From Pasteurella atlantica (GTDB lineage Bacteria; Pseudomonadota; Gammaproteobacteria; Enterobacterales; Pasteurellaceae): DNA of 64,000 bases. The position numbers and the translations under genes are program-made. How positions within the stretch are numbered: the first letter of the stretch is position 1; each line of letters opens with the position of its first letter. Below the pieces are notes generated by a model. It was not told where the DNA came from, made no database searches, and saw nothing but the letters and a program-made list of their open reading frames with translations. Below are positions 20,934 to 32,495 of this stretch, piece after piece. The stretch spans positions 62,001-126,000 of the forward strand of contig NZ_OY856306.1 in the NCBI RefSeq assembly GCF_963693435.1, in the 5' to 3' direction.

Positions 20934-21542
20934 ATGAAAAGAAATTGTAAAAAATCACCAAAATCTCACCGCTTGCCTGAACGTTTAATTATTGCGATAA
21001 CAGGGGCGAGTGGTGTCATTTATGCGATTCGATTACTCGAAGTGTTACAAAAAACGAATATAGAAGCACATCTAATTATTAGCAATGCGGCAAAACAAAC
21101 CATTGCAATAGAAACGGACTATTCTCTTAATCAAATAAAATCATTCGCTCACCAAATTTATGATATACGAGATATTGGTGCCGCAATTTCATCAGGTTCA
21201 TTTATTACAAAAGGAATGATTATTGTCCCCTGCTCAATGAAAACATTATCAGGTATTGCACATAGTTATACTGATGATTTAATTACTCGTGCCGCAGACG
21301 TTATTTTAAAAGAGAGAAAACCTCTAGTGCTTTGTGTACGTGAAACCCCCTTACACTTAGGGCATTTACGCTTAATGACACAACTGACTGAAATTGGTGG
21401 ACAGATCGTACCTCTAATGCCTGCTTTTTATCATAAACCACAAACTGTTGCAGATATTGTGGATCAAGGGGTAAATCGCCTACTAGATCAATTTGATATT
21501 TATCTTGAACAAGAGCTATTTACACGCTGGAAAAGTGAATAA
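20934..21542 (+). CDS. ubiX: Flavin prenyltransferase UbiX
   Basis: 202 aa. It makes the prenylated FMN cofactor used by the decarboxylase UbiD in quinone synthesis. FMN-binding motif AITGASGVIYAIRLLEVL and the C-terminal PAFYHKPQTVADIVD region are typical. The N-terminal ten or so residues (rich in Lys/Ser) are extra compared with E. coli, so a slightly later start is possible. Confidence 0.94.
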   Translation: MKRNCKKSPKSHRLPERLIIAITGASGVIYAIRLLEVLQKTNIEAHLIISNAAKQTIAIETDYSLNQIKSFAHQIYDIRDIGAAISSGSFITKGMIIVPCSMKTLSGIAHSYTDDLITRAADVILKERKPLVLCVRETPLHLGHLRLMTQLTEIGGQIVPLMPAFYHKPQTVADIVDQGVNRLLDQFDIYLEQELFTRWKSE

Positions 21543-21622
21543 TAATATTTTAGTTTAAATATTAAATAGAAATATGTATTATCTTTTATTACATCATACA
21601 GTTAACAGTTATAGGAGGAACT

Positions 21623-23827
21623 ATGGTTGCAATTCGTCATTCCCATATTCTGGACCCAAATGATTTCGAATTAGTAAGTTGGGGCACTTCTTTGCAAATG
21701 TCACCTGTAACTTTTGAAGAAATCCAAATTGTTTGGCGTTATGCACAAGAAAAACTTGATATCGAACAATATCCATTAATGTGGTTTGGTATTGAAATGA
21801 TTGAAATCTTGCATAGTTTAAATATGGATGATGATAGTCTAGTTGCCGCTTTTTTAGTTCCTCTCGTTAAGCATAAAATTATTGATTTAATTGAAATTAA
21901 AGATAATTTTAATGCGAGCATTACCGAGCTTGTTAAAGGTGTGTTAGAGATGGATAATATTCGTCAATTAAATGCAGGTTACTCTTCTGATATTCAAATT
22001 GATAATATCCGCCGTATGTTGTTAGCAATGGTAAAAGATTTCCGCTGTATGGTTATTAAACTTGCTGAACGCATTACTTATCTACGAGATAAAAATCACA
22101 CAGAAGAAGAACTTGTTTTAGCGGCAAAAGAATGTTCTCAAATTTATGCCCCACTTGCTAACCGATTAGGAATTGGACAGTTAAAATGGGAGTTAGAAGA
22201 CTACTGTTTTAGAGCTTTACACCCTAGCAAATATAAACAAGTTGCAAAATTCGAACTCAATGAACGACGTTTAGATCGTGAAAAATATATTGCAAAATTT
22301 ATTAAAAATCTGACCGCTTTACTTGAACAAGAATTAGATGGTTTTCATATTTATGGTAGACCAAAACATATTTATAGTATATGGAAAAAAATGCAATGCA
22401 AAAACCTTGCATTTAAACAACTATTTGATATTCGAGCAGTGAGAATTATTGTACCAACCTTAGAAGATTGCTATACCGCTTTGGGAATTGTTCATACTCA
22501 TTATCAACATTTATCTGAGCATTTTGATGATTATATTTCAAATCCAAAACCTAATGGCTACCAATCCTTGCATACTGTTATTTTAGGCAAAGGTCACAAA
22601 CCCATTGAAATACAAATTAGAACTCAAGAAATGCACGACAGTGCGGAACTTGGCGTCGCAGCTCACTGGAAATATAAAGAAGGAGGTGCTGCTGGGCGTG
22701 CTGGCTATGAAGATAAAATTGTATGGTTACGTAAACTATTAGATTGGCAGAATGATATTGCAGAATCGAATGAATCTATTAGTGAACTACGTAGCCAAGT
22801 CTTTGATGATAGAGTTTACGTCTTTACTCCTCGTGGTGAAGTAATAGATCTTCCTAAAAATGCTACACCTCTTGATTTTGCCTATGCTATTCATAGTGAA
22901 GTAGGACATCGTTGTATTGGTGCAAAAGTAGCAGGACGAATAGTTCCTTTTACCTATTTACTACAAATGGGCGATCAAGTTGAAATTATCACTCAGAAAA
23001 ACCCCAATCCAAGTCGAGACTGGTTAAATCCAAATCAAGGCTTTATTAATACAGCACGAGCCAGAGCTAAAGTTATCAATTTCTTTAAAAAGCAAGATCG
23101 AGATAAAAATATTCCTCTTGGAAAAGATATTCTCGATGCTGAAATGACAAAATTTAACTTTACACAAAAGCAAATTGAACAATATGGATTACCTCGTTAT
23201 AACCTAAAACATATTAGTGACCTCTATGCCGCTATTGGCAGTGGTGATATTAAATTAAATCAATTTAGTCATTATTTACAAAGTAAATTGATTAAACCCA
23301 CAGCCGAGCAAGAAGATGAAGCAGTACTAAAAAGTGTTCAATTTAAAGCCTCAAATACTATCAATAAAGGAAAAAGTAGTGATATTATTATCGATGGTGT
23401 AGGTAATTTAATGCACACTGTTGCACGCTGTTGTCAACCTATCCCAGGAGATAAAATTGTGGGTTATATTACTCAAGGACGAGGAATTTCCATTCATAAA
23501 TCGGATTGTGAACAACTTTTTGAATTAAGAAGCATTAATCCAGAACGCGTTGTCAAAGCACAATGGGGAGCAAATGATACTAGAGGCTTTAGTTTAACCA
23601 TTCGAATCATTGCCAACGATCGTAATGGTTTATTAAGAGATATTACCAGTATTATGGCAAATGAAAAAGTGAATGTACTTGGTGTATCGAGTAGAACAGA
23701 TATTAAATCAAATATTGCGACCATTGATATGGAAATTGAATTAACAAATGTTGAATTTCTTGCAAAATTGCTTTCTCGTATTACACAGCTGAGCGATATA
23801 ATTGAAGCTAAACGCTTCGCAGGTTAA
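21623..23827 (+). CDS. relA: GTP pyrophosphokinase RelA
   Basis: 734 aa; ribosome-associated (p)ppGpp synthetase of the stringent response. The N-terminal hydrolase-like domain lacks the HD motif (LVAAFLVPLVKH in its place), which marks RelA rather than SpoT. Then come the synthetase domain (YISNPKPNGYQSLHTVI), a TGS domain (VYVFTPRGEVIDLPKNATPLDFAYAIH), a zinc-finger-like region (ARCCQPIPGDKIVGYITQGRGISIH) and a C-terminal ACT/RRM domain. A good AGGAGG precedes the ATG. An uptake-signal core lies in the gene near 22312. Confidence 0.97.
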   Translation: MVAIRHSHILDPNDFELVSWGTSLQMSPVTFEEIQIVWRYAQEKLDIEQYPLMWFGIEMIEILHSLNMDDDSLVAAFLVPLVKHKIIDLIEIKDNFNASITELVKGVLEMDNIRQLNAGYSSDIQIDNIRRMLLAMVKDFRCMVIKLAERITYLRDKNHTEEELVLAAKECSQIYAPLANRLGIGQLKWELEDYCFRALHPSKYKQVAKFELNERRLDREKYIAKFIKNLTALLEQELDGFHIYGRPKHIYSIWKKMQCKNLAFKQLFDIRAVRIIVPTLEDCYTALGIVHTHYQHLSEHFDDYISNPKPNGYQSLHTVILGKGHKPIEIQIRTQEMHDSAELGVAAHWKYKEGGAAGRAGYEDKIVWLRKLLDWQNDIAESNESISELRSQVFDDRVYVFTPRGEVIDLPKNATPLDFAYAIHSEVGHRCIGAKVAGRIVPFTYLLQMGDQVEIITQKNPNPSRDWLNPNQGFINTARARAKVINFFKKQDRDKNIPLGKDILDAEMTKFNFTQKQIEQYGLPRYNLKHISDLYAAIGSGDIKLNQFSHYLQSKLIKPTAEQEDEAVLKSVQFKASNTINKGKSSDIIIDGVGNLMHTVARCCQPIPGDKIVGYITQGRGISIHKSDCEQLFELRSINPERVVKAQWGANDTRGFSLTIRIIANDRNGLLRDITSIMANEKVNVLGVSSRTDIKSNIATIDMEIELTNVEFLAKLLSRITQLSDIIEAKRFAG

Positions 23828-23829
23828 CA

Positions 23830-24672
23830 ATGACAAACAATACAATAATTTATGATTTACACAGTCACAGCACTGCCTCGGATGGACTGCTTACTCCTAC
23901 AGAATTGATACAACGTGCGGTTGAAAAAGGTATTAATATTTTAGCCTTAACAGATCACGATACTATCAATGGTTTAGAAGAAGCAAAGCAAGCGACACAA
24001 CACTTGCCAATTAAACTTATTTCAGGAGTAGAAATTTCTGTCATATGGCAAAATAAAAATATCCATTTAAGTGCCTTAAATTTTGATGAAAATAATGAAA
24101 AATTGGTAAATTTATTACAAAATCAGACCGCCTTAAGAGAACAGCGAGCAATTCACATCGCAGAAAAATTAGCCAAAGCAGGTATTCCAAATGCCTATGA
24201 AGGGGCAAAAAAATTGGCACAAGGTGAAATCACACGTGCTCACTATGCCCGTTTTTTAGTTGAAATTGAAGCCGTCAACAATATAGAAAAAGCATTTAAA
24301 AAGTATTTAGGACAAGGTAAATCTGCTTACGTTAAACCAATATGGTGTTCAATGGAAGAAGCCATTGATGTAATACATCACGCAGACGGAGTAATCAACA
24401 TTGCCCACCCTCTTAAATATAAACTCACTGCACGTTGGATACGCCGTTTAATTACCGCCTTCAAAGAAGCAGGAGGAGATGGAATTGAGGTCGCAGGTTG
24501 CGGACAGTCGCGAGATCAACGCCAACTTCTCGCCCGTTGGGCAGAAGAGTTTGATCTCTACTCCTCTGTTGGTTCTGATTTCCACTATCCAACCCAATGG
24601 TTAGATCTCGGTAAAGATCTTACCCTTCCCACAAACTGTAAACCTATTTGGGAACTATGGAAAGAAAAATGA
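23830..24672 (+). CDS. rnm: PHP-domain 5'-3' exonuclease, RNase AM (YciV)
   Basis: 280 aa PHP phosphoesterase. Metal-binding motifs run in order: DLHSHSTASDG, LTDHDTI, SGVEIS, NIAHPLK and GSDFHYP. E. coli YciV is a 3',5'-bisphosphate phosphatase and also matures the 5' ends of rRNAs. It starts 2 bases after the relA stop, so the two are translationally linked here; in E. coli they are not neighbours. Confidence 0.88.
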   Translation: MTNNTIIYDLHSHSTASDGLLTPTELIQRAVEKGINILALTDHDTINGLEEAKQATQHLPIKLISGVEISVIWQNKNIHLSALNFDENNEKLVNLLQNQTALREQRAIHIAEKLAKAGIPNAYEGAKKLAQGEITRAHYARFLVEIEAVNNIEKAFKKYLGQGKSAYVKPIWCSMEEAIDVIHHADGVINIAHPLKYKLTARWIRRLITAFKEAGGDGIEVAGCGQSRDQRQLLARWAEEFDLYSSVGSDFHYPTQWLDLGKDLTLPTNCKPIWELWKEK

Positions 24673-24807
24673 CCATATGACCTCTTGGTACAAAAATATT
24701 TTTAATTGTAAAAAATAACAAAGATCATACCGCTTATTCAGAACAACCGCATACATTACTGGTATTATTTGTTAGAATAGATTAACTTTTTAATTTTAGG
24801 AGAATGT

Positions 24808-25530
24808 ATGCGTCCAAATAATCGCACAGCAAACCAAACTCGCCCAGTAAAAATCACTCGTAACTATACTAAATATGCTGAAGGTTCAGTATTAGTTGAA
24901 TTTGGTGAAACCAAAGTGTTATGTAATGCCTCAATTGATGAATCTGTTCCTCGTTTTTTAAGAGGTAAAAATCAAGGTTGGGTAACCGCAGAATATGCAA
25001 TGCTTCCTCGTGCGACACACTCACGCACACAACGTGAAGCATCAAAAGGCAAACAAGGTGGACGAACCCTTGAAATCCAACGTTTAATCGGTCGTTCATT
25101 ACGTGCAGTTGTTGATTTAAAAGCCTTAGGTGAACGTACTATTACCGTAGATTGTGACGTTATTCAAGCCGACGGTGGTACTCGTACCGCGGCAATTACA
25201 GGTGCAGCGGTTGCTTTACAAGATGCGTTAAATAAGTTAATCGATACAGGAAAACTAAAAACAAATCCGATGAAAAGTCTTGTTGCTGCAATTTCTGTTG
25301 GGGTGGTAAATAATGACGCTATTTGTGATTTAGAATACATCGAAGATTGCAACGCTGAAACAGATATGAATGTCGTTATGGTCGAAAGTGGTCATTTTGT
25401 CGAAGTACAAGGTACTGCAGAAGGAACACCATTTTCTCATAGTGAATTATTACAATTATTAGATCTCGCAAAACAAGGTATTGAGCAATTATTCGAGGCA
25501 CAGCATTTAGCATTACGAAATGCTCAATAA
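24808..25530 (+). CDS. rph: Ribonuclease PH
   Basis: 240 aa phosphorolytic 3'-5' exoribonuclease for tRNA and rRNA ends. It opens [29 protein letters not shown] and keeps the full catalytic core ([37 protein letters not shown]). TTAGGAGA precedes the ATG. It is full length, unlike the frameshifted K-12 allele. Confidence 0.98.
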   Translation: MRPNNRTANQTRPVKITRNYTKYAEGSVLVEFGETKVLCNASIDESVPRFLRGKNQGWVTAEYAMLPRATHSRTQREASKGKQGGRTLEIQRLIGRSLRAVVDLKALGERTITVDCDVIQADGGTRTAAITGAAVALQDALNKLIDTGKLKTNPMKSLVAAISVGVVNNDAICDLEYIEDCNAETDMNVVMVESGHFVEVQGTAEGTPFSHSELLQLLDLAKQGIEQLFEAQHLALRNAQ

Positions 25531-25581
25531 TACTTCACTTCCTACAAGGCAATATCATATTTAAAAAATCCAATTACTTAC

Positions 25582-25609
25582 GTAGAGACAGGGCATGTCC
25601 TGTCTCTAC
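25582..25609. repeat. REP-like 28-bp near-palindrome
   Basis: Arms GTAGAGACAGG and CCTGTCTCTAC flank a 6-base centre that can extend the pairing with a G-U pair. It lies between convergent rph and lpxC. There is no adjacent T-run, so it looks more like a dispersed palindromic unit than an intrinsic terminator, although it could serve to protect or end both transcripts. Confidence 0.6.
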
Positions 25610-25684
25610 AATATATTTATACATCAATAGGTAAAAACTTACGGTTGCCCTTGATAATATCAGTAATTTACCAATACATCTTAA

Positions 25685-26602
25685 TTAAACTAAAATATGA
25701 CCCTTTTTCTGATAACCAAAAGGCACTGTTGCTTTATCATCGAAAGTCACAAATTCCCAAGCTTTCTCATTTTCAAGCACCGCTCTTAATAATTGATTAT
25801 TTACGCCATGCCCTGATTTATAGGCAGAAAATTCACCGATAATATTGTAACCACACATAAATAAGTCACCAACAGCATCTAACATTTTATGACGAACCAA
25901 TTCATCAGGAAAACGTAACCCCTCTTCATTTAAGATACGATAATTATCTAGTACAATCGCATTATCCAAACTTCCACCTAGTGCTAATCCCATCGATTGA
26001 AGTAATTCAATATCTTTCATAAAACCAAAGGTTCTCGCACGACTTAACTGCTGAATAAAGTTTTTTGTTGAAAATTCCATTTGGTAATGCCCAACATCTT
26101 TACTGATTGCAGGGTGAGAGAAATCAATTGTAAAATCAAGTTTAAAGCCATTATAAGGTTTTAATTCTGCCCACTTGTCTTCATTTTCTACTCGCACTGT
26201 TTCTTTGATACGAATAAATTTTTTCAATGCATTTTGTTCTTCAACTCCTGCATCTAACAATAAATAGATAAATGGACTAGAACTACCATCCATAATAGGA
26301 ATTTCAGGCGCATCAATTTCTACAATTACATTATCTAATCCAACAGCAGACATAGCCGCATTTAAGTGCTCAACCGTTGAAATACGCACACCATCATCGT
26401 TGATCATACAAGTACATAACGTCGTATCACGAATAAAATCGGCTCTCGCAGGAAAATAAACAGCAGGCTCTAAATCAGTACGAGCATAAATCACACCTGT
26501 ATTTTCAGGAGCAGGACGCAACGTAAGGGTTACTTTTTTACCACTATGCAATCCGATTCCCGTTACTTTTATTGATTTTTTCAGGGTTCTTTGCTTAATC
26601 AT
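25685..26602 (-). CDS. lpxC: UDP-3-O-acyl-N-acetylglucosamine deacetylase LpxC
   Basis: 305 aa; the committed zinc-dependent step of lipid A synthesis. Zinc ligands: His in [17 protein letters not shown], then His and Asp in [12 protein letters not shown]. The catalytic His is in [11 protein letters not shown]. It is the last gene of the dcw block, 10 bases after ftsZ, as in other gammaproteobacteria. The C-terminal tail is short, typical of the family; in E. coli this tail is the FtsH degradation signal. Confidence 0.98.
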   Translation of the reverse strand: MIKQRTLKKSIKVTGIGLHSGKKVTLTLRPAPENTGVIYARTDLEPAVYFPARADFIRDTTLCTCMINDDGVRISTVEHLNAAMSAVGLDNVIVEIDAPEIPIMDGSSSPFIYLLLDAGVEEQNALKKFIRIKETVRVENEDKWAELKPYNGFKLDFTIDFSHPAISKDVGHYQMEFSTKNFIQQLSRARTFGFMKDIELLQSMGLALGGSLDNAIVLDNYRILNEEGLRFPDELVRHKMLDAVGDLFMCGYNIIGEFSAYKSGHGVNNQLLRAVLENEKAWEFVTFDDKATVPFGYQKKGHILV

Positions 26603-26612
26603 ATTTACCTTA

Positions 26613-27818
26613 CTATTTCTTTAAAAAACCAGGAATTGATGAAGGCGAGAATAATCTCTGTTCATCAATACGATGCGGTTGTTGGTTATTCACTTTTGTC
26701 GTTTCATTTTCTGTTGCATAAGCGTTTCTCTCAGAAAAACTTGCTGCTGGTTTTAATTCTGGTTGAGACGTTTCTAAATGAGAAGTAATTGAATGCTGCA
26801 CTCTCATATTATTTGCTCTTAACATTTCTTGTTCAGAAGGACCAATACCTGTTGCAACAAGAGTCACCCGAATTTGCCCTTCCATTTCTGGGTAAATCGA
26901 TGTTCCAAATACAACTGTCGCATCAGAGGCTGCATATTCGTGAATATAATCCATTACTTCATATACTTCACTTAATTCAATATCCATTCCTGAAGTAATA
27001 CTAACTAGAATACCTTTTGCTTCAGACCAGTCAACATCTTCTAATAATGGACTAGCGACAGCTTCTTGTGCGGCTTTTTCTGCGCGACCTTCTCCATCAG
27101 CAATACCTGTTCCCATCATTGCTCGTCCCATCTCAGACATTACGGTTTTAACGTCCGCAAAATCGACATTTATTAAACCTGGAGAAGTAATCATATCAGT
27201 AATACCTAAAACAGCATTACGTAACACATCATTTGCTGCTTTAAAAGCATCTAACATTTTAACGTTTTTAGGTAAAACTTTTAGTAATTTATCATTAGGA
27301 ATAATAATTAAAGAATCGACATGCTTAGATAACTCAGCAATACCTTGTTCTGCATAGTTCATTCGCTTAGCGCCTTCAAATCGGAAAGGCTTAGTCACAA
27401 TGGCAACAGTCAATGCGGGTGGTTCTGCATTTTTTGCAATTTCGGCAATAACAGGAGCGGCACCTGTACCAGTCCCTCCTCCCATTCCTGCAGAAATAAA
27501 TACCATATCTGCACCAGATAACATATTGGTTAATGCATCTCTATCATCTTCTGCAGCTTGGCGACCTACATTGGGATTTGCTCCAGCACCCAATCCTTTA
27601 GTAATTTTATCCCCAATTTGAATAGTTTGACGCACTGCTGTTTTACGCAATGCTTGAGCATCTGTGTTAACAGAAAAAAATTCAACACCGCCACTCAGCT
27701 CACCATTTTCATCGGCTTGTCCTTCAACCATATGATTTAATGCGTTACCGCCACCACCACCAACACCAACGACCTTGATCACGGCATCAGGTGTTACTTC
27801 ATATACTGGTTCAAACAT
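26613..27818 (-). CDS. ftsZ: Cell division protein FtsZ
   Basis: 401 aa tubulin homologue that forms the Z-ring. The GTP-binding signature [16 protein letters not shown] and the T7-loop region ([11 protein letters not shown]) are present. After a variable linker the conserved C-terminal peptide reads SSIPGFLKK, the site that binds FtsA and ZipA, both encoded in this window. A 228-base gap separates it from ftsA upstream. Confidence 0.99.
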   Translation of the reverse strand: MFEPVYEVTPDAVIKVVGVGGGGGNALNHMVEGQADENGELSGGVEFFSVNTDAQALRKTAVRQTIQIGDKITKGLGAGANPNVGRQAAEDDRDALTNMLSGADMVFISAGMGGGTGTGAAPVIAEIAKNAEPPALTVAIVTKPFRFEGAKRMNYAEQGIAELSKHVDSLIIIPNDKLLKVLPKNVKMLDAFKAANDVLRNAVLGITDMITSPGLINVDFADVKTVMSEMGRAMMGTGIADGEGRAEKAAQEAVASPLLEDVDWSEAKGILVSITSGMDIELSEVYEVMDYIHEYAASDATVVFGTSIYPEMEGQIRVTLVATGIGPSEQEMLRANNMRVQHSITSHLETSQPELKPAASFSERNAYATENETTKVNNQQPHRIDEQRLFSPSSIPGFLKK

Positions 27819-28046
27819 TATTTATTCTCCCTAATATGCAAGTCTAAAACCTACATTTCTATCTAAAATGTGACTTACATAAATTATATAAATTTTTCTT
27901 TTACTTATTTTAAGACTATATTAATTAATATATTACCACAATCATAGTACAATTGCATACTAAGTATTATGCATTACTGCCCTATTAACAATACAATACA
28001 ATGATTTGTATATAAATTATGCGATTTCATTATTTTAAATTGAATT
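27819..28046 (-). promoter_or_regulatory. ftsA-ftsZ spacer with possible ftsZ promoter
   Basis: The gap is unusually wide for this cluster, whose other junctions are mostly below 25 bases. On the minus strand one candidate is TTGTTA, a 16-bp spacer and TAATAC, near 27955-27985. The assignment is weak; the spacing itself is the better argument for an extra ftsZ promoter. Confidence 0.35.
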
Positions 28047-29312
28047 TCAAAAATTTGATTTTATCCAATTATATGATTTTTTAAGCACACTCAACATACC
28101 TTTATCATTTGAAGGTAATGGTTTATTATTAATGTCATCACTATTTAGATAACTATATTGTAATAAACCCAATGCTGTTGCATACTGAGGTTTATTTACA
28201 TAGTCTGTTAAACCTGTAATATTTAAAGGATAACCAACTCGAGCAGCCATTCCAAATACATTTTTTGCACATTCAACAATATCTTCTGCTTGAGATCCTC
28301 CTCCAGTTAGTACGACGCCAGCGGTTAAATCAAGCTTAATTCCTCTTTGAGTCAATTCTTCCTTCAAAAGTTCCAATTCTGTTTGTATTAATTTTAATAA
28401 ATCTATATAACACTCAGAAATTACACTAGAAAAATCCTGTTTAGTAATATTTTGAGGTCTACGCCCACCCAAACCTGGAATTTCAATTTTTGTATCAACA
28501 AAAGTAGAAGGTGGTGAAATCGCACTTGCATATTTCACTTTAATATTTTCGGCATCATTAGGAGAAGTTGTAAATACTTTAGAAACATACTGAGTGATAT
28601 CATTTCCTGCAAATGGAATAACCTTGCTATAACGCAATGCACCACCAGAATAAACTAAAATATCCATCGTGCCTCCGCCAATATCCACAAGGCACACACC
28701 CAATTCCATTTCATCTTCAGTGAGCACTGAATAACTTGATGCAATTCCTGAAAAAACAACCTGATCAATATTTAATTTATTATTTTCAACGGCTTTACAT
28801 AAATTGCGTAACCAATCTTTATGACAAGTGATCAAATGTACCTGTGCTTGCAAACGCATACCTTGTAAACCCAGTGGCTTTTTTGTTCTTTCTAAATGAT
28901 CCACTTTATATTCTTGTGGGATGATATGTAATGTTTCAACACCTTCTGATAATTTTACCGAACGAGCAGTATGAATAGCTGCTTCAATATCATTGTGAGT
29001 AACCTCTCCACTTCCCAAAGCAACACTACCAAGTTCATTAAGTGTTTGGATATGTTCTCCTGTAATAGCCAAGGTTACACCTTGAATATCACAATTTGCA
29101 ATAGATTCTGCCTGCTCAATCGCTCTTTTAATTGCACCTGTGACCGCATCTAGATCAACAACACTTCCTCTTTTGATCCCTTTAGAAGGACAGACGCCCG
29201 TACCTAATACATTCACAACAGCATCAGGTAAAACCTCTCCAACAACAGTGACGATCTTTGATGATCCCACCTCTAGACTTACTATAATTTTAGATTCTGC
29301 AATTTTTGACAT
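28047..29312 (-). CDS. ftsA: Cell division protein FtsA
   Basis: 421 aa actin-like membrane tether for FtsZ. ATP-binding motifs: [13 protein letters not shown] (phosphate 1), [13 protein letters not shown] (phosphate 2), [13 protein letters not shown] (adenosine). The C-terminal segment ([14 protein letters not shown]) is an amphipathic helix suited to membrane binding. 13 bases after ftsQ. Confidence 0.97.
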   Translation of the reverse strand: MSKIAESKIIVSLEVGSSKIVTVVGEVLPDAVVNVLGTGVCPSKGIKRGSVVDLDAVTGAIKRAIEQAESIANCDIQGVTLAITGEHIQTLNELGSVALGSGEVTHNDIEAAIHTARSVKLSEGVETLHIIPQEYKVDHLERTKKPLGLQGMRLQAQVHLITCHKDWLRNLCKAVENNKLNIDQVVFSGIASSYSVLTEDEMELGVCLVDIGGGTMDILVYSGGALRYSKVIPFAGNDITQYVSKVFTTSPNDAENIKVKYASAISPPSTFVDTKIEIPGLGGRRPQNITKQDFSSVISECYIDLLKLIQTELELLKEELTQRGIKLDLTAGVVLTGGGSQAEDIVECAKNVFGMAARVGYPLNITGLTDYVNKPQYATALGLLQYSYLNSDDINNKPLPSNDKGMLSVLKKSYNWIKSNF

Positions 29313-29325
29313 ATTTTTTCATCTA

Positions 29326-30135
29326 CTATTTTTTAGAAATAAACCCTACAGCGGCACCATATTTATAACGTAAATCTATATAAGAAATTACTTTTCCTTC
29401 TGGTACATTAATTTGTGGAAAAATTTTTACAAAACGATCAATTTTGGATGCCCAATCACCTCTTCCTAAAAGTAATTCAAGCTCATTTGATAACTTAATT
29501 TTCCACGATCCTCTTCCATCTATATAAACTGATTTTAATATTAAATTTCTGACTCTCAAATCTTGTTTAATTTTCCACCACGCACTCAATACTTTTTTTC
29601 CTTCTGTATCTGGTCCATATAATACAGGAAAGCCTGTACGATTGACACGATCAAAAGGTAAAGTAAATACAACTCCTCGATCAGATAACAATTTAGTATC
29701 ATTCCATAATGCAACAGGGCGATGTTCCAAGATAGTTAAACTCAGTTTATCAGGCCATAGTTTTCTTACTACAACGCTATGAACCCAAGGAATTGTCAAT
29801 AATCTTTCTTTCACTTGCTCAATATTTTGCCCAAAATATCCTTTTAGAGGCTTACCTGTTGAAAGTACATCTCGAATATCAGTATGCGTAGTAAATTGAA
29901 GTTTATGTGTAAGGGCATAAGATGTAATGGAAGTATCGTTATCTAACCTTTCAAGCCAATAATCTCTATTACTATAAACCACATAAGCCAATACTACGCA
30001 GAGCAATACTACCAAAGGACGAATAAAAATAAAAACAGAATATGAACTACTTTTATATTTTGTACGTAATCTCTCCCTTGCTGAACGATTTTTTTTCTGC
30101 TTAGCAAATACTTGATTACTTTTTCGCCACCACAT
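29326..30135 (-). CDS. ftsQ: Cell division protein FtsQ
   Basis: 269 aa bitopic membrane protein. A basic cytoplasmic N-terminus (about 35 residues) is followed by one membrane helix (FIFIRPLVVLLCVVLAYVVY) and a periplasmic POTRA domain (about 65-135). Links early (FtsZ/A) and late (FtsL/B/W/I) division proteins. Its start overlaps the ddlB stop by one base. Confidence 0.95.
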   Translation of the reverse strand: MWWRKSNQVFAKQKKNRSARERLRTKYKSSSYSVFIFIRPLVVLLCVVLAYVVYSNRDYWLERLDNDTSITSYALTHKLQFTTHTDIRDVLSTGKPLKGYFGQNIEQVKERLLTIPWVHSVVVRKLWPDKLSLTILEHRPVALWNDTKLLSDRGVVFTLPFDRVNRTGFPVLYGPDTEGKKVLSAWWKIKQDLRVRNLILKSVYIDGRGSWKIKLSNELELLLGRGDWASKIDRFVKIFPQINVPEGKVISYIDLRYKYGAAVGFISKK

Positions 30136-31046
30136 TAAATACTTAGCTCCAAAATACGTTCAACCAATTTATCAAAACTATATCCCACTTTCGCTGCAGC
30201 AAAAGGAAAGTAACTGTGCGTTGTCATCCCTGGGCAAGTATTGGCTTCCATTAGAAAAAACTCACCTTTATTATTTTCCATTACATCAATTCGACTCCAT
30301 CCACGACAACCTAAAACTTGATGAGCTCTCATCACTAATTCTGCAATCTCTGCCTGACGATTATCATCTAATGCAGGACAAATGTATTGTGTTTTATCAG
30401 ATATATATTTAGCGTGATAATCATAAAACTCACCATCGGGAATAACTTGTACTGTTGGTAATACTTCATCACCTAATACGGGTACAGAATATTCTGCCCC
30501 TGCCAAAAATTCTTCAATTAATACGGTATCATCATATTTTAATGCTTCTTCAATTGCTGGAATTAATTGTTCTTTTTCTTTTACTTTTACCACGCCAACA
30601 CTTGACCCCTCACAAGCAGGTTTGACAAAAAGAGGTAACCCTAATTTTGCAAAAATTTCCTCAGATCGTACCGCTTCCCCTTTATGTACAATTTCCATTT
30701 CTGCTGTTGGTAAACCAACCGCTTGCCATAAAAGTTTAGTTCGAAATTTATCCATTGTTACTGCTGATGCCATTACACCACTACCCGTATAAGGGATTTC
30801 TAATTGATCCAATACACCTTGTAATACACCATTTTCACCCACACCACCGTGTAAAATATTAAAAACACGTTGAATGCCCATTTCTTTTAATTTTTCAACT
30901 GGGGTAAATTTAGTATCCACGGCTTCCACATTATAACCAAGATTTTTTAACGCATTAAATACGGCTTCTCCTGATTTTAATGAAACTTCTCTTTCTGAGG
31001 ATACTCCACCAAAGAGTACCGCTATTTTTTCATCTTTTAAACTCAT
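30135..31046 (-). CDS. ddlB: D-alanine--D-alanine ligase
   Basis: 303 aa ATP-grasp enzyme that makes the D-Ala-D-Ala dipeptide of peptidoglycan. Motifs: [15 protein letters not shown] at the N-terminus, [27 protein letters not shown] and the metal-binding EANTCPGMT. Within the dcw block between murC and ftsQ, as usual. Confidence 0.98.
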   Translation of the reverse strand: MSLKDEKIAVLFGGVSSEREVSLKSGEAVFNALKNLGYNVEAVDTKFTPVEKLKEMGIQRVFNILHGGVGENGVLQGVLDQLEIPYTGSGVMASAVTMDKFRTKLLWQAVGLPTAEMEIVHKGEAVRSEEIFAKLGLPLFVKPACEGSSVGVVKVKEKEQLIPAIEEALKYDDTVLIEEFLAGAEYSVPVLGDEVLPTVQVIPDGEFYDYHAKYISDKTQYICPALDDNRQAEIAELVMRAHQVLGCRGWSRIDVMENNKGEFFLMEANTCPGMTTHSYFPFAAAKVGYSFDKLVERILELSI

Positions 31047-31047
31047 T

Positions 31048-32475
31048 CTATCCTCTCCAACTTTCTGCTAGATTACGAGAAATTTTACTAACACTCCCAG
31101 CCCCTTGAGCTAATACCAAATCACCATCTTGAATAACCTGATCTAATACCTCACCTAATTTATCAGTATCAGAAACCAAAATTGGATCTACTTTACCCAA
31201 ATTACGAATAGAGCGACATAATGCTCGACTATCTGCTCCTGCAATCGCTTGTTCACCAGCAGTATAAACCTCAAGCATAATCAATACATCCACATTTGAC
31301 AAGACATTCACAAAATCATCAAACAAATCACGCGTTCGAGAATAGCGATGTGGTTGGAACACCATTACCACACGTTTACCTTTCCACCCACTACGAGCAG
31401 CTTTAATCGTGACATCCACTTCTGTTGGATGATGCCCATAATCATCAACTAAAGATACTTTACCATTAGGACGAATAAACTCCCCTAGCTGATCAAAACG
31501 TCTACCTGCTCCTTGAAACTCTGCTAATGCTTCCAAAATTGCTTCATTTGAAATATTTTCTTCTTTTGCAACGGCTAATGTTGCAGTTGCATTTAATGCA
31601 TTATGTTTACCTGGAACATTAAGTAATACATTCATCTTTTCACCTGTTGGACAAACAACGGTATAATGCCCTTGAAAACCAGTCTGTTCATAATTTTCAA
31701 TGCGATAATCCGCTGTTTCACTAAAGCCATAAGTAATCACTTGTCGTCCAACTTGTGGCACTAGTTCCATTAAATCTTTATCATCAGCACACATTACTGC
31801 AAGACCATAAAAAGGCAAATTATGTAAAAATTTCACATAGGTTTGTTTCATTTTATCAAATGAACCACCGTAAGTATCCATATGATCGGGTTCAATATTA
31901 GTGACCACAGAAACCATCGGTTGTAAGTGTAAAAATGATGCGTCACTCTCATCTGCTTCTGCAATTAAATAACGACTCGCACCAAGGTGGGCATTTTTAC
32001 CAGCTGATTTAATTAAACCACCATTTACATAAGTTGGGTCAAGTTTAGCTTGAGCATAAACCATTGAAAGCATTGCTGTTGTTGAGGTTTTACCGTGTGT
32101 CCCCGCTACGGCAATACCGTGACGAAAACGCATAATCTCCGCTAACATTTGAGCACGTTGAATAACTGGTATCCGTTGCTCTTTAGCTGCAATAATTTCA
32201 GGATTTGTTTCATCAATGGCACTTGAAACCACTACTACATTTGCTCCGTCAATATTTTCAGCTCGATGTCCAATAAAAATCTTTGCTCCATTGGTTACAA
32301 AGTTTTTTGTTACTGGACTTTCAGCAATATCTGAACCCGAAATTTGGTAGCCCTCATTTAATAAAATTTCAGCAATACCACTCATTCCAGCACCACCAAT
32401 ACCAATAAAATGAACTTGCTTAACACGACGCATTTCTGGAATGATTTTTCTTACTTGATCTTGATAATTTTTCAT
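31048..32475 (-). CDS. murC: UDP-N-acetylmuramate--L-alanine ligase
   Basis: 475 aa Mur ligase. The Rossmann segment [17 protein letters not shown], the P-loop [13 protein letters not shown] and the ligase motif [11 protein letters not shown] are all intact. Ends 1 base before ddlB. Confidence 0.98.
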   Translation of the reverse strand: MKNYQDQVRKIIPEMRRVKQVHFIGIGGAGMSGIAEILLNEGYQISGSDIAESPVTKNFVTNGAKIFIGHRAENIDGANVVVVSSAIDETNPEIIAAKEQRIPVIQRAQMLAEIMRFRHGIAVAGTHGKTSTTAMLSMVYAQAKLDPTYVNGGLIKSAGKNAHLGASRYLIAEADESDASFLHLQPMVSVVTNIEPDHMDTYGGSFDKMKQTYVKFLHNLPFYGLAVMCADDKDLMELVPQVGRQVITYGFSETADYRIENYEQTGFQGHYTVVCPTGEKMNVLLNVPGKHNALNATATLAVAKEENISNEAILEALAEFQGAGRRFDQLGEFIRPNGKVSLVDDYGHHPTEVDVTIKAARSGWKGKRVVMVFQPHRYSRTRDLFDDFVNVLSNVDVLIMLEVYTAGEQAIAGADSRALCRSIRNLGKVDPILVSDTDKLGEVLDQVIQDGDLVLAQGAGSVSKISRNLAESWRG

Positions 32476-32495
32476 TATTATTCTTTATCCTTTGC